From Planctomycetota bacterium (lineage in GTDB: Bacteria; Planctomycetota; Planctomycetia; Pirellulales; Lacipirellulaceae), in the NCBI GenBank assembly GCA_013151315.1, contig JAADIN010000023.1, positions 1 through 5,035 on the forward strand: 5,035 nt of DNA, written 5' to 3'. The position numbers and the translations under genes were made by a program. Below are positions 1 to 5,035 of the stretch, one piece after another (the stretch's first letter is position 1; each line of letters opens with the position of its first letter). Below the pieces are notes generated by a model that did no database searches, had not been told where the DNA came from, and worked only from the letters and a program-made list of their open reading frames with translations.

Positions 1-1089
1 ATCGCGTCGGTGTGCCAATCGGGCGCATTTGTCCACGGCCCCGCCTGTCGAGAATTTGAAGCAGCAATTGCCACTTATTGCGGTACCCAGCATGCGGTTG
101 GCTGTGCTTCCGGAAGCGATGCCTTGCTGCTAAGCCTGACGGCGCTGGGCGTGAAGTCGGGCGACGAAGTGGTGCTGCCGAGTTTTACTTTTTTTGCCAC
201 TGCCGGTGCGGTTTCGCGACTGGGAGCGAAGCCCGTTTTTGCGGACATTCTTCCCGAGACTTTTAATATCGATCCGGCGGATGTCGAGCGCAAGATTACA
301 TCTCGGACGAAGGCGATTCTTCCCGTCCATCTGTTTGGCCAATGTTGCGATATGAGGCAACTTGCCGAGATCGCTCAGACGAAAAATATTCCGATCGTCG
401 AAGATGCTGCCCAAGCGATTGGTGCCGAGCTGGGCGGTCGACGAGCCGGGTCGTTGGGAGCCCTTGGTTGCTTTTCGTTTTACCCGACCAAGAACCTGGG
501 CGGCTTTGGCGACGGGGGAATCATCACGACCGACAACGAAAAGCTAGCTGACCAGTTGCGGATTCTTCGCGACCATGGTCAACATCCGCGTTATCACCAC
601 GCGCTGGTGGGCGTGAATAGTCGGCTTGATACGATCCAAGCGGCCATTTTGAACGTCAAGTTGTCGCGACTCGACGAGTGGACTGTTGGCCGCGTACAGC
701 ATGCCCAACGGTATGCAACCGAATTTGCGAGCCTGCTATTAGACAAACATTTGGATGTGCCTACCGTAGCCGAGGGTTACTCAAGCGTTTGGAATCAGTA
801 TACGGTGCGCGTTCCCGAGGGAAGACGCGATGAACTACAGCGCCATTTGAGCTCGCAGAAGATTGGCTCAGCGGTTTACTATCCTATCCCCTTGCATCTG
901 CAAGAATGTTTTGCTGATTTGGGATACGAGAAGGGCAGCTTGCCGGTCACCGAGCAAGCCGCAGAAGAAGTGCTCAGTTTGCCGATCTTTTCTGAATTGG
1001 CCGAAGGCGAACAGAGCCGGGTGATTGGGGCCGTGGCTGAGTTTTTCGGGGTCGAGAGTGCGAGCCGTGGCGAACCCTTGGCTGCGTAG
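1..1089 (+). CDS. DegT/DnrJ/EryC1/StrS-family PLP-dependent sugar aminotransferase, 5'-truncated by the window edge
   Basis: This enzyme class transfers an amino group, usually from glutamate, to a keto group of a nucleotide-activated sugar in the cytoplasm, feeding O-antigen, capsule or other glycan synthesis. Counting from the GTG at 10, the PLP-binding set is visible: ASGSDA (33-38) for phosphate contacts, EDAAQ (131-135) with Asp132 facing the pyridine nitrogen, Ser156, and the Schiff-base Lys161 in FYPTKNLGGFGDGG. The segments RYHHALVGVNSRLDT (194-208), WNQYTVRV (261-268) and YYPIPLHLQ (290-298) resemble WbpE-type UDP-2-acetamido-2-deoxy-hexuluronate aminotransferases, but substrate cannot be fixed from sequence alone. 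The frame stays open to base 1 (Ile-Ala-Ser), and the family motif corresponding to SGAFVHGP normally lies about 25-30 residues into the protein, so the true start is roughly 20 residues upstream of the window and the GTG at 10 is internal. It ends in TAG and faces the minus-strand genes. Confidence 0.93.
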   Translation: MASVCQSGAFVHGPACREFEAAIATYCGTQHAVGCASGSDALLLSLTALGVKSGDEVVLPSFTFFATAGAVSRLGAKPVFADILPETFNIDPADVERKITSRTKAILPVHLFGQCCDMRQLAEIAQTKNIPIVEDAAQAIGAELGGRRAGSLGALGCFSFYPTKNLGGFGDGGIITTDNEKLADQLRILRDHGQHPRYHHALVGVNSRLDTIQAAILNVKLSRLDEWTVGRVQHAQRYATEFASLLLDKHLDVPTVAEGYSSVWNQYTVRVPEGRRDELQRHLSSQKIGSAVYYPIPLHLQECFADLGYEKGSLPVTEQAAEEVLSLPIFSELAEGEQSRVIGAVAEFFGVESASRGEPLAA

Positions 1090-1109
1090 AATTTTGGCTG
1101 CGTAGAGTT
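1078..1109 (+). repeat. 16-bp tandem duplication across the aminotransferase stop codon
   Basis: Two head-to-tail copies of a 16-bp unit (ttggctgcgtagaatt at 1078-1093, then 1094-1109) differ at one base (A1091 versus G1107). The first copy supplies the last codons (Leu-Ala-Ala) and the TAG stop; the second is noncoding. The period is not a multiple of three. It looks like replication slippage; no function is evident. Confidence 0.8.
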
Positions 1110-1132
1110 TTGAGCGCCGCTTGACCGAGGAA

Positions 1133-1237
1133 TCAATCCTCGCTCTTCGTCCGCTGAAAATCTTTGGCTCGGCCACTGGGACGTAGCGCTCCGAAAGCGC
1201 CGAGAATAAGACACAAGATAATAAGTCCCCAAGCCAT
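1133..1237 (-). CDS. 34-aa single-span membrane microprotein, function unknown
   Basis: A short frame on the minus strand runs from ATG (1235-1237) to TGA (1133-1135). The product starts Met-Ala-Trp-Gly, followed by a hydrophobic run LIILCLILGAFGAL (residues 5-18), which is one short membrane helix. Its tail LRPSGRAKDFQRTKSED is polar, with Arg19, Arg23 and Lys25 next to the helix. By the positive-inside rule (inference) the N-terminus would be outside and the tail cytoplasmic. Coding status rests on the strong ribosome binding site AAGGAGGG six bases before the ATG and on the sensible helix-plus-charged-tail layout. It lies 47 bp behind the HYExAFE gene on the same strand, so co-transcription is likely. 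I have a general impression that similar 'LRPS' microproteins are annotated as hypothetical in planctomycetes, but cannot verify it. The overlapping longer frames here have no recognisable content. Confidence 0.72.
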   Translation of the reverse strand: MAWGLIILCLILGAFGALRPSGRAKDFQRTKSED

Positions 1238-1243
1238 GACAGG

Positions 1244-1251
1244 CCCTCCTT
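1244..1251 (-). promoter_or_regulatory. Strong Shine-Dalgarno sequence for the 34-aa microprotein
   Basis: On the minus strand this reads AAGGAGGG and sits six bases before the ATG at 1237. It is a near-perfect anti-16S match with good spacing. It stands out because the HYExAFE and hisS starts in this window have no comparable site. It fixes the start of the microprotein. Confidence 0.75.
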
Positions 1252-1284
1252 CTAAATGGTGTTAGCTTCGTACCGTCGTCCATT

Positions 1285-1860
1285 CTAGTTGCCGGTGGCG
1301 TGTTGGCCAACCAGTTTAGCAGGCTGAGGGACGTTGTTTTGCAGGCCGAGGATCGAATCGAAGGGAATAGCCGCTTGACGGAACAGACGGGCCGGCATCG
1401 CGACGGTCTGCCATCGTTCGGAAAGCGGATTGGAAAACTGGATATAGTCGGAGACTCGAACCGCGAGAAACGCGTACCAACGCCCACGAAATGCAAAAAG
1501 CTGCTCGATTTCGACCGGCGATCGCGTGCCTACGACGTGAAACGCGAACACGAGCAGGGCACAACTGCCCGGGCCGAGCTTGTCTTGCCAGCGAGCCATG
1601 CTGCTCAGATCGTCCCAAGTCGACCAGTTTTTCCAGTACTGCTTGTGTTGCTCGCCTGAAGGAAATCGGCGACCCTTGATGTCGACCAGCAGCGAGACGG
1701 TATCGGAGGGAGAAACGATAAAATCGAGGCTTTTTATCGATCCTTGGGCAAGGAGACTGCGCCGCTGCTCGTTGACGGCCACGTATGCCACGTATGCCAC
1801 GCGATGTTCGCGAAGATACGCTTCGAACGCCAACTCGTAGTGATTGCCCCGTTTGGCCAT
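1285..1860 (-). CDS. HYExAFE family protein, possible PD-(D/E)XK-like fold
   Basis: The 191-aa product has the family signature HYELAFE at residues 7-13, from which I recognise the planctomycete 'HYExAFE family protein' group. To my knowledge its function is uncharacterised. Residues Glu9 or Glu13 in the first helix, Asp46 in SLDFIV and Asp60-x-Lys62 in LLVDIKGRR are spaced like the catalytic set of PD-(D/E)XK nucleases (helix Glu, strand Asp, strand Asp-x-Lys); this assignment is inference. A tryptophan-rich stretch follows (Trp76, 79, 82, 91), then a hydrophobic strand ALLVFAFHV (101-109) and FAFRGRWYAFLAV. There is no signal peptide or membrane span, so it is probably cytoplasmic. The ATG at 1860 is chosen because the signature begins at residue 7, although no Shine-Dalgarno sequence precedes it. 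A 34-aa microprotein gene follows 47 bp downstream. An in-frame 9-bp duplication adds three residues near residue 25. Confidence 0.88.
   Translation of the reverse strand: MAKRGNHYELAFEAYLREHRVAYVAYVAVNEQRRSLLAQGSIKSLDFIVSPSDTVSLLVDIKGRRFPSGEQHKQYWKNWSTWDDLSSMARWQDKLGPGSCALLVFAFHVVGTRSPVEIEQLFAFRGRWYAFLAVRVSDYIQFSNPLSERWQTVAMPARLFRQAAIPFDSILGLQNNVPQPAKLVGQHATGN
1778..1801 (-). repeat. In-frame 9-bp tandem repeat inside the HYExAFE gene
   Basis: The unit gccacgtat occurs twice in full (1778-1786, 1787-1795), plus six bases of a third copy. On the coding strand it gives the repeated tripeptide pattern in VAYVAYVA, residues 21-28. Because the unit is nine bases it adds three residues without a frameshift. 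Confidence 0.75.
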
Positions 1861-1868
1861 GATGGGCG

Positions 1869-1874
1869 ATTGTA
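1869..1874 (-). promoter_or_regulatory. Possible -10 element just before the HYExAFE start codon
   Basis: On the minus strand the hexamer TACAAT matches the sigma70 consensus TATAAT at five of six positions, and it ends eight bases before the ATG at 1860. Transcription from it would begin at or next to the start codon, giving a leaderless or nearly leaderless message, which would fit the missing Shine-Dalgarno sequence. No convincing -35 box is seen at 16-18 bp. This is a weak call. Confidence 0.2.
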
Positions 1875-1893
1875 CTAAAGATACGGCTTTTTT

Positions 1894-2027
1894 GCCCGCG
1901 AAAGGCGCGAAAACACGCGAAAAAAGACAACCTTTTGCGTAAAACTTCCAGACGAAAGTAGTAAATTAGCCGCAGATGAACACGGATAAAAAAGGGTTTT
2001 TCGCGTGTTTTCGCGAATTTCGCGGGC
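1894..2027. repeat. Long imperfect inverted repeat, 31-bp arms, between hisS and the HYExAFE gene
   Basis: The left arm (1894-1924) and right arm (1997-2027) are reverse complements at 29 of 31 positions; the two mismatches are adjacent (1904-1905 against 2016-2017). The 72-bp spacer is 1925-1996. Each arm is itself built of repeated CGCGAAA-like words. The right arm ends four bases before the hisS stop codon on the plus-strand map, so a hisS transcript would carry the whole structure just after its stop. Outside the arms a shared ACTAAAG word appears at both ends (1874-1880 and, reversed, 2030-2036), with about ten extra bases on the left, which suggests two inverted copies of one element. 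No T-run follows the hairpin on the minus strand, so a classical intrinsic terminator is not supported; RNA stabilisation or a dispersed repeat is possible. Confidence 0.85.
1966..1993. repeat. Dispersed-repeat-like segment with the ccgcagatgaacacggat word
   Basis: This noncoding stretch contains ccgcagatgaacacggat followed by an A-run. From memory, closely similar words (CGCAGATGAACACGGAT types) recur in intergenic DNA of many environmental bacteria, including planctomycetes, often next to TTCGCGTGTTTTCGCG-like words, which here form the adjacent repeat arm. It codes for nothing visible. Assignment as a dispersed repeat rests on recall and not on copies within this window. Confidence 0.45.
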
Positions 2028-2031
2028 TACT

Positions 2032-3375
2032 TTAGTTGCCGAGGACGCGACGGATCTCGGCGATTACTGCCTTGGCGTCTTCTGCCAGCGAGACGGTTTG
2101 GCTGTCGCCAGTAGCCAAGTCCTTGACTTGGCATTCGCCTGCGGCAAACTCGTCGCCGCCCAAAATGAGGGCGATGCGAAAGCCGCGGCGATTGGCGTAC
2201 TGCAATTGCTTTCCCAGTTTTTTGGCGTCGGGGAAAAACTCAACCCCGATGCCTGCGGCTCGAAGTTGTGCCGCGAGCTGCAAGTAATCGTTCCGGCGCT
2301 CGGCGGCGAAGAAGGGAATAAACACTTCGGCCGTGGTTTGGACCTGTTCGAGTCGGCCAAGTTCTTCCAGGGCTGCGAGCAGACGATCGAGACCAAGCGA
2401 GGCTCCCACGCCAGGCAATTTTTGGTTGGTGTAGAGGTTCGCCAGATTATCGTAACGCCCGCCACTGGCGACGCTGCCGATTTCTGGCAAGTCGTTGAGT
2501 GTCGTTTCAAGAACGATGCCCGTGTAGTAGTCGAGGCCTCGGCAGATTGAGGGTTCAAATCGGATGCGGTCGGTCGCTTGCGGAGGAAGAGTCGCCGAGA
2601 CGCTGGCAATCAACTCACGCAGCCCGGCGATGCCCAGCTCTCCGACCTCGTTGCCGGCGATCAGCTTTTCGGCTTCGTCAAGCATTTTTTCGTTGGAGCC
2701 CTCGAGCGAACTGAGGTCGAGGAGCTGTTCGGCTTGGGCGTCGGTGGCACCCACCGTTTCGGTCAATTCGCGACGAACTTTTTCTTCGCCGATTTTTGTC
2801 AGCTTGTCGAGCGTGCGCAGAACGTCAGTTGCTTTGTCGGCAAGATCAAGTTTTTCGAGTAAGCCATTGAGTACGCCACGGTGATTGATGTGGATCGTAA
2901 ACTCGCCCACCTCGAGAGTAGAGAGCAAATCGTTGATTACCAGTACCATCTCGATGTCGGCCGACAGCGACGTGGTGCCGATTGTGTCGAAATCGCATTG
3001 CATGAACTCGCGATATCGGCCGCGTTGCGTATTCTCGCCTCGCCACACATTGGCGATTTGATAGCGTTTGAACGGTGTGCCAAGTTCCTGGATATGCTGC
3101 GCAACAAAACGGGCCAACGGCACGGTCAGGTCAAACCGCATGCCGACTTGTCGGCCGCCATGGTCTTCGAACCGATACAACTGTTTGTCGGTTTCAGCAC
3201 TTCCTTTGCCCGTAAGGATTTCAAGATATTCGAGGGCCGGCGTGTCGATCGGACTAAAACCGTAGGAACGATACACGCGCCGTGCGGTTTCGATGATCCA
3301 CTCTCGGGGAATCATCTTCGCCGGCGGATAGTCGCGAAAGCCTTTTAACGTGCGAGGTTGGATTTTTGCGGGCAT
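2032..3375 (-). CDS. hisS: Histidyl-tRNA synthetase
   Basis: A class II aminoacyl-tRNA synthetase that activates histidine with ATP and charges tRNA-His in the cytoplasm, normally as a homodimer. The 447-aa product shows an N-terminal RTLKGFRDYPP (8-18), the histidine-site loop MRFDLTVPLARF (79-90), motif 2 FKRYQIANVWRGE (102-114) with Arg112 and RGRYREFMQCDFD (118-130), the HisRS-specific CRGLDYYTG (278-286) with Arg279, then GGRYDNL (305-311) and motif 3 GVGASLGLDRL (322-332) with Arg330. The anticodon-binding domain starts near 349 (AEVFIPFF) and runs to the C-terminus. All key residues are present and the length is slightly above E. coli HisRS. The ATG at 3375 is preferred over an in-frame TTG at 3405, because the ten extra residues are not typical of the family and homologues start close to the RTLKGFRDY block; neither has a Shine-Dalgarno sequence. 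It lies 116 bp behind the sensor-kinase gene on the same strand and is probably transcribed from its own promoter. Confidence 0.97.
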   Translation of the reverse strand: MPAKIQPRTLKGFRDYPPAKMIPREWIIETARRVYRSYGFSPIDTPALEYLEILTGKGSAETDKQLYRFEDHGGRQVGMRFDLTVPLARFVAQHIQELGTPFKRYQIANVWRGENTQRGRYREFMQCDFDTIGTTSLSADIEMVLVINDLLSTLEVGEFTIHINHRGVLNGLLEKLDLADKATDVLRTLDKLTKIGEEKVRRELTETVGATDAQAEQLLDLSSLEGSNEKMLDEAEKLIAGNEVGELGIAGLRELIASVSATLPPQATDRIRFEPSICRGLDYYTGIVLETTLNDLPEIGSVASGGRYDNLANLYTNQKLPGVGASLGLDRLLAALEELGRLEQVQTTAEVFIPFFAAERRNDYLQLAAQLRAAGIGVEFFPDAKKLGKQLQYANRRGFRIALILGGDEFAAGECQVKDLATGDSQTVSLAEDAKAVIAEIRRVLGN

Positions 3376-3491
3376 AGGGCAAGGAGATTTGTTGGGGGCT
3401 ACCAAAGTATTCGATTATTCGAACTAAAACAAGCAAAGATTTTCAATCGTCGCGGATGGGCACCGAGGAAACACGTATTTTTGGGATCGAT
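3376..3491. other. Intergenic spacer between the sensor-kinase gene and hisS, weak hisS promoter candidate
   Basis: This 116-bp spacer is AT-richer than the flanking genes. On the minus strand TTGTTT (3427-3432) and TACTTT (3404-3409) are 17 bp apart, a weak sigma70-like pair that would start transcription about 20 bases before the hisS ATG at 3375. Between the two boxes sits a short palindrome, TTCGA-ttat-TCGAA (3410-3423). It could be an operator or chance. No T-box-like structure or terminator with a T-run is seen. Confidence 0.3.
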
Positions 3492-5035
3492 TCAAAATTT
3501 TCCGTCGTGTTCGTCGTGTCGTTGTGGTTTAACTTTGCAACGTGGCTGCAAAAGCTCACGCAGCTGGTCCGTAGAAAACGGTTTTAATAGGCACCCGTCG
3601 AGTTCATATTCGTCAACGTGGTCCAAATCTCCAGAACCCGTCATGCCGAGAATGCGTGGCACTTTCGGCGACTCCCGGCCACTTGCCAGTTTGCGCATTT
3701 TAGGTGCCAACGCAAATCCGTCGTCCGTTCCCAGATGATGGTCGACCAAGACGACATCGATCGGCTCCGCAGCCAAACGCTCAAGCGCCTCGTCAACGGA
3801 ACTTACATCGATCGGGGTGTAGCCCATGCTACGCAGCAATCGAGCCATCGCGCGAAGCACCAACGGATCGTCGTCAACAATGAGGACTTGCCCAGAAGTC
3901 TGCCGATCTCTCGGAGCATCTCCTGTTGGTGATTCGACCTTTTCTTCCTCAGCAAGCCCCTGTTCTTCGACAGGATCGAGACAACTGCGAATCGTGCTGC
4001 CCAACTTTTGTGAACTGATCGGCTTAATTAAAAACCGGTTGATCCCTATGCGTTGCAACTCTTCCTCGTTCAAAAGTCCCGCAAAACCGGTCATCAAAAC
4101 GACCGGGAGATCCGCCCGCAACTCGCGGATTCGTCGCAGCAGCTCGACGCCGCTAGTCCGTGGCATGGTCATGTCGGATAAAACGAGATCGTAATCCTGC
4201 GGCCCCGCAGAAAAACAATTGATCGCTTCGTTGGCCGACGCACAGGTGGTGACGTGGTAGCCAAGCTGTTGCAGCATAAACTGGGTCGATTCCAGGACGG
4301 ATTGTTCGTCGTCGACCACAAGCACGTGCTCGTCTCCCCCGCCCATTCCTCGTTTCAGTTGCGGCCGTTTGTCGCTCGTCGGAATTTTTTCGGTGCAGGG
4401 AAGGTAGACGACAAAAGTGGTCCCTTTGCCTATCACGCTTTGCACTTCGATCGTGCCGCCCAAGCTCGTCACCGCTCCATGCACCACCGAGAGCCCCAGC
4501 CCAGTCCCCTCGCCCAACGCTTTCGTAGTAAAAAACGGATCAAAAATCTTTTCCAAATTCTCCTCGGAAATTCCTGATCCCGTATCTTGAACGATCAATT
4601 GCGTATACAAACCATGCGGAAGCTCGGTGTGTTGCAACATCACCTCGCTGGCCGACATGGTCAACGTCCCTCCCGCCGGCATGGCTTGGCAGGCGTTGGT
4701 ACACAAGTTCGAGAGTATCTGATAAAGCTCGGTCGCATCGGCTTCGACCACGCCGCACTCGGTGTCGACGTTGATCTTGAAGTCAATCTGAGCAGGCACC
4801 GAGGCGCGTACCAATTGCAACGTGTCCAGAATAATCGGTGCCACGGCCGTGGGCTCGCGTCGCGATTCATCACTCTTGCGGCCAAAGGTGAGGATCTGTC
4901 GCACCAGCTCTTTGGCTCGAGTGGCGGCCGCCTGAATCTGCAACACCTGACTGCTCTCCATCGAGCCATCCGCAAAATAACTACGTAGACCCTCCGAGTA
5001 GATAAGAATGGGCGTCAACAGGTTATTGAAATCGT
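3492..5035 (-). CDS. Hybrid sensor histidine kinase with two C-terminal receiver domains, 5'-truncated
   Basis: This is the C-terminal 513 residues of a two-component signalling protein that autophosphorylates on histidine and passes the phosphate to aspartate. Numbering starts at the first complete codon (Asp at 5031-5033). Residues 1-6 are DFNNLL, the H-box core; the preceding codon, cut by the window edge, ends in AC and is almost certainly the phosphoacceptor His. The dimerisation helices reach about 55. The ATPase domain has an N-box (LSNLCTNACQAM, 107-118), G1 DTGSGI (150-155), F-box KIFDPFFTTK (162-171) and G2 GEGTGLGLSVVHG (174-186). Receiver 1 has Asp241/242, acceptor Asp287, Thr315 and Lys337. 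An acidic linker (about 350-381) leads to receiver 2, with Asp387/388, acceptor Asp431 in VDHHLG, Thr465 and Lys484. Both receivers look active. The missing N-terminus probably holds a sensor such as PAS, but that is not visible. The frame is open to the edge, so a TTG at 5018 is not the start. hisS follows. Confidence 0.95.
   Translation of the reverse strand, partial: DFNNLLTPILIYSEGLRSYFADGSMESSQVLQIQAAATRAKELVRQILTFGRKSDESRREPTAVAPIILDTLQLVRASVPAQIDFKINVDTECGVVEADATELYQILSNLCTNACQAMPAGGTLTMSASEVMLQHTELPHGLYTQLIVQDTGSGISEENLEKIFDPFFTTKALGEGTGLGLSVVHGAVTSLGGTIEVQSVIGKGTTFVVYLPCTEKIPTSDKRPQLKRGMGGGDEHVLVVDDEQSVLESTQFMLQQLGYHVTTCASANEAINCFSAGPQDYDLVLSDMTMPRTSGVELLRRIRELRADLPVVLMTGFAGLLNEEELQRIGINRFLIKPISSQKLGSTIRSCLDPVEEQGLAEEEKVESPTGDAPRDRQTSGQVLIVDDDPLVLRAMARLLRSMGYTPIDVSSVDEALERLAAEPIDVVLVDHHLGTDDGFALAPKMRKLASGRESPKVPRILGMTGSGDLDHVDEYELDGCLLKPFSTDQLRELLQPRCKVKPQRHDEHDGKF

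Noticed and set aside
1126..1142. Hairpin cgagga-atcaa-tcctcg between the convergent genes as a terminator
   Set aside because: Only six base pairs, no T-run on either side, and it overlaps the microprotein stop codon; chance is likely.
879..1496. 205-codon minus-strand frame spanning the microprotein gene
   Set aside because: It runs through three unrelated regions (the aminotransferase antisense, the intergenic gap and the HYExAFE 3' end), has no ribosome binding site, and is low-complexity Ser/Arg/Pro.
1316..1930. 204-codon minus-strand frame overlapping the HYExAFE gene in another frame
   Set aside because: The product is rich in Arg and Ser without domain structure, typical of a shifted-frame shadow, while the alternative frame carries the complete HYExAFE signature.
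1894..2027. CRISPR array or riboswitch reading of the repeat-rich spacer
   Set aside because: The repeats are inverted rather than regularly spaced direct repeats, there are no cas genes, and no known aptamer core is recognisable.
2005..2550. 181-codon open frame on the plus strand antisense to hisS, and similar plus-strand frames at 2578-2862 and 2881-3348
   Set aside because: They lie entirely over a well-conserved hisS, and their translations show no recognisable domain; they are shadows of GC-biased third positions.
3376..3405. TTG at 3405 as the hisS start
   Set aside because: It adds ten residues without family similarity and has no ribosome binding site; the ATG at 3375 gives the expected short lead into RTLKGFRDY.
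3503..3525. gtcgtgttcgtcgtgtcg repeat at the kinase 3' end as a regulatory element
   Set aside because: It lies inside the coding region and simply encodes the His-Asp-Glu-His-Asp tail.
4984..5018. TTG at 5018 as the start of a 508-aa kinase
   Set aside because: The frame continues to the window edge and the upstream codons read DFNNL, the H-box core of a histidine kinase, so this TTG is an internal leucine.

Overview
The window looks like a piece of a planctomycete chromosome, probably of the Pirellulales type. The main reason is the gene at 1285-1860 (minus), whose N-terminus carries the H-Y-E-x-A-F-E signature of a family that I know only from planctomycetes. The moderately high GC, the near absence of Shine-Dalgarno sequences and a large hybrid sensor kinase fit this, but no 16S or other strict taxonomic marker is present.

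Layout, left to right. At 1-1089 (plus) lies the 3' part of a PLP-dependent sugar aminotransferase of the DegT/DnrJ/EryC1/StrS family, cut by the left edge. All other genes are on the minus strand and converge on it. Read in their own direction they are: a hybrid histidine kinase with two C-terminal receiver domains (from beyond 5035 to 3492, cut exactly at its H-box); histidyl-tRNA synthetase hisS (3375-2032); a 171-bp spacer with a 31-bp inverted repeat and a dispersed-repeat-like segment; the HYExAFE-family gene (1860-1285); and, 47 bp behind it, an unlisted 34-codon gene (1237-1133) for a single-span membrane microprotein with the best ribosome binding site in the window.

The named genes do unrelated jobs: surface-sugar or glycan precursor synthesis, tRNA charging and signal transduction. 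This looks like ordinary chromosome rather than an island; there is no transposase, integrase, tRNA gene or CRISPR array. The least understood part is 1133-2027: a possible PD-(D/E)XK-like protein, a membrane microprotein behind it, and a repeat-rich spacer in front. That is where something undescribed could sit. Small tandem duplications (16 bp over the aminotransferase stop codon, 9 bp in frame inside the HYExAFE gene) show local replication slippage.
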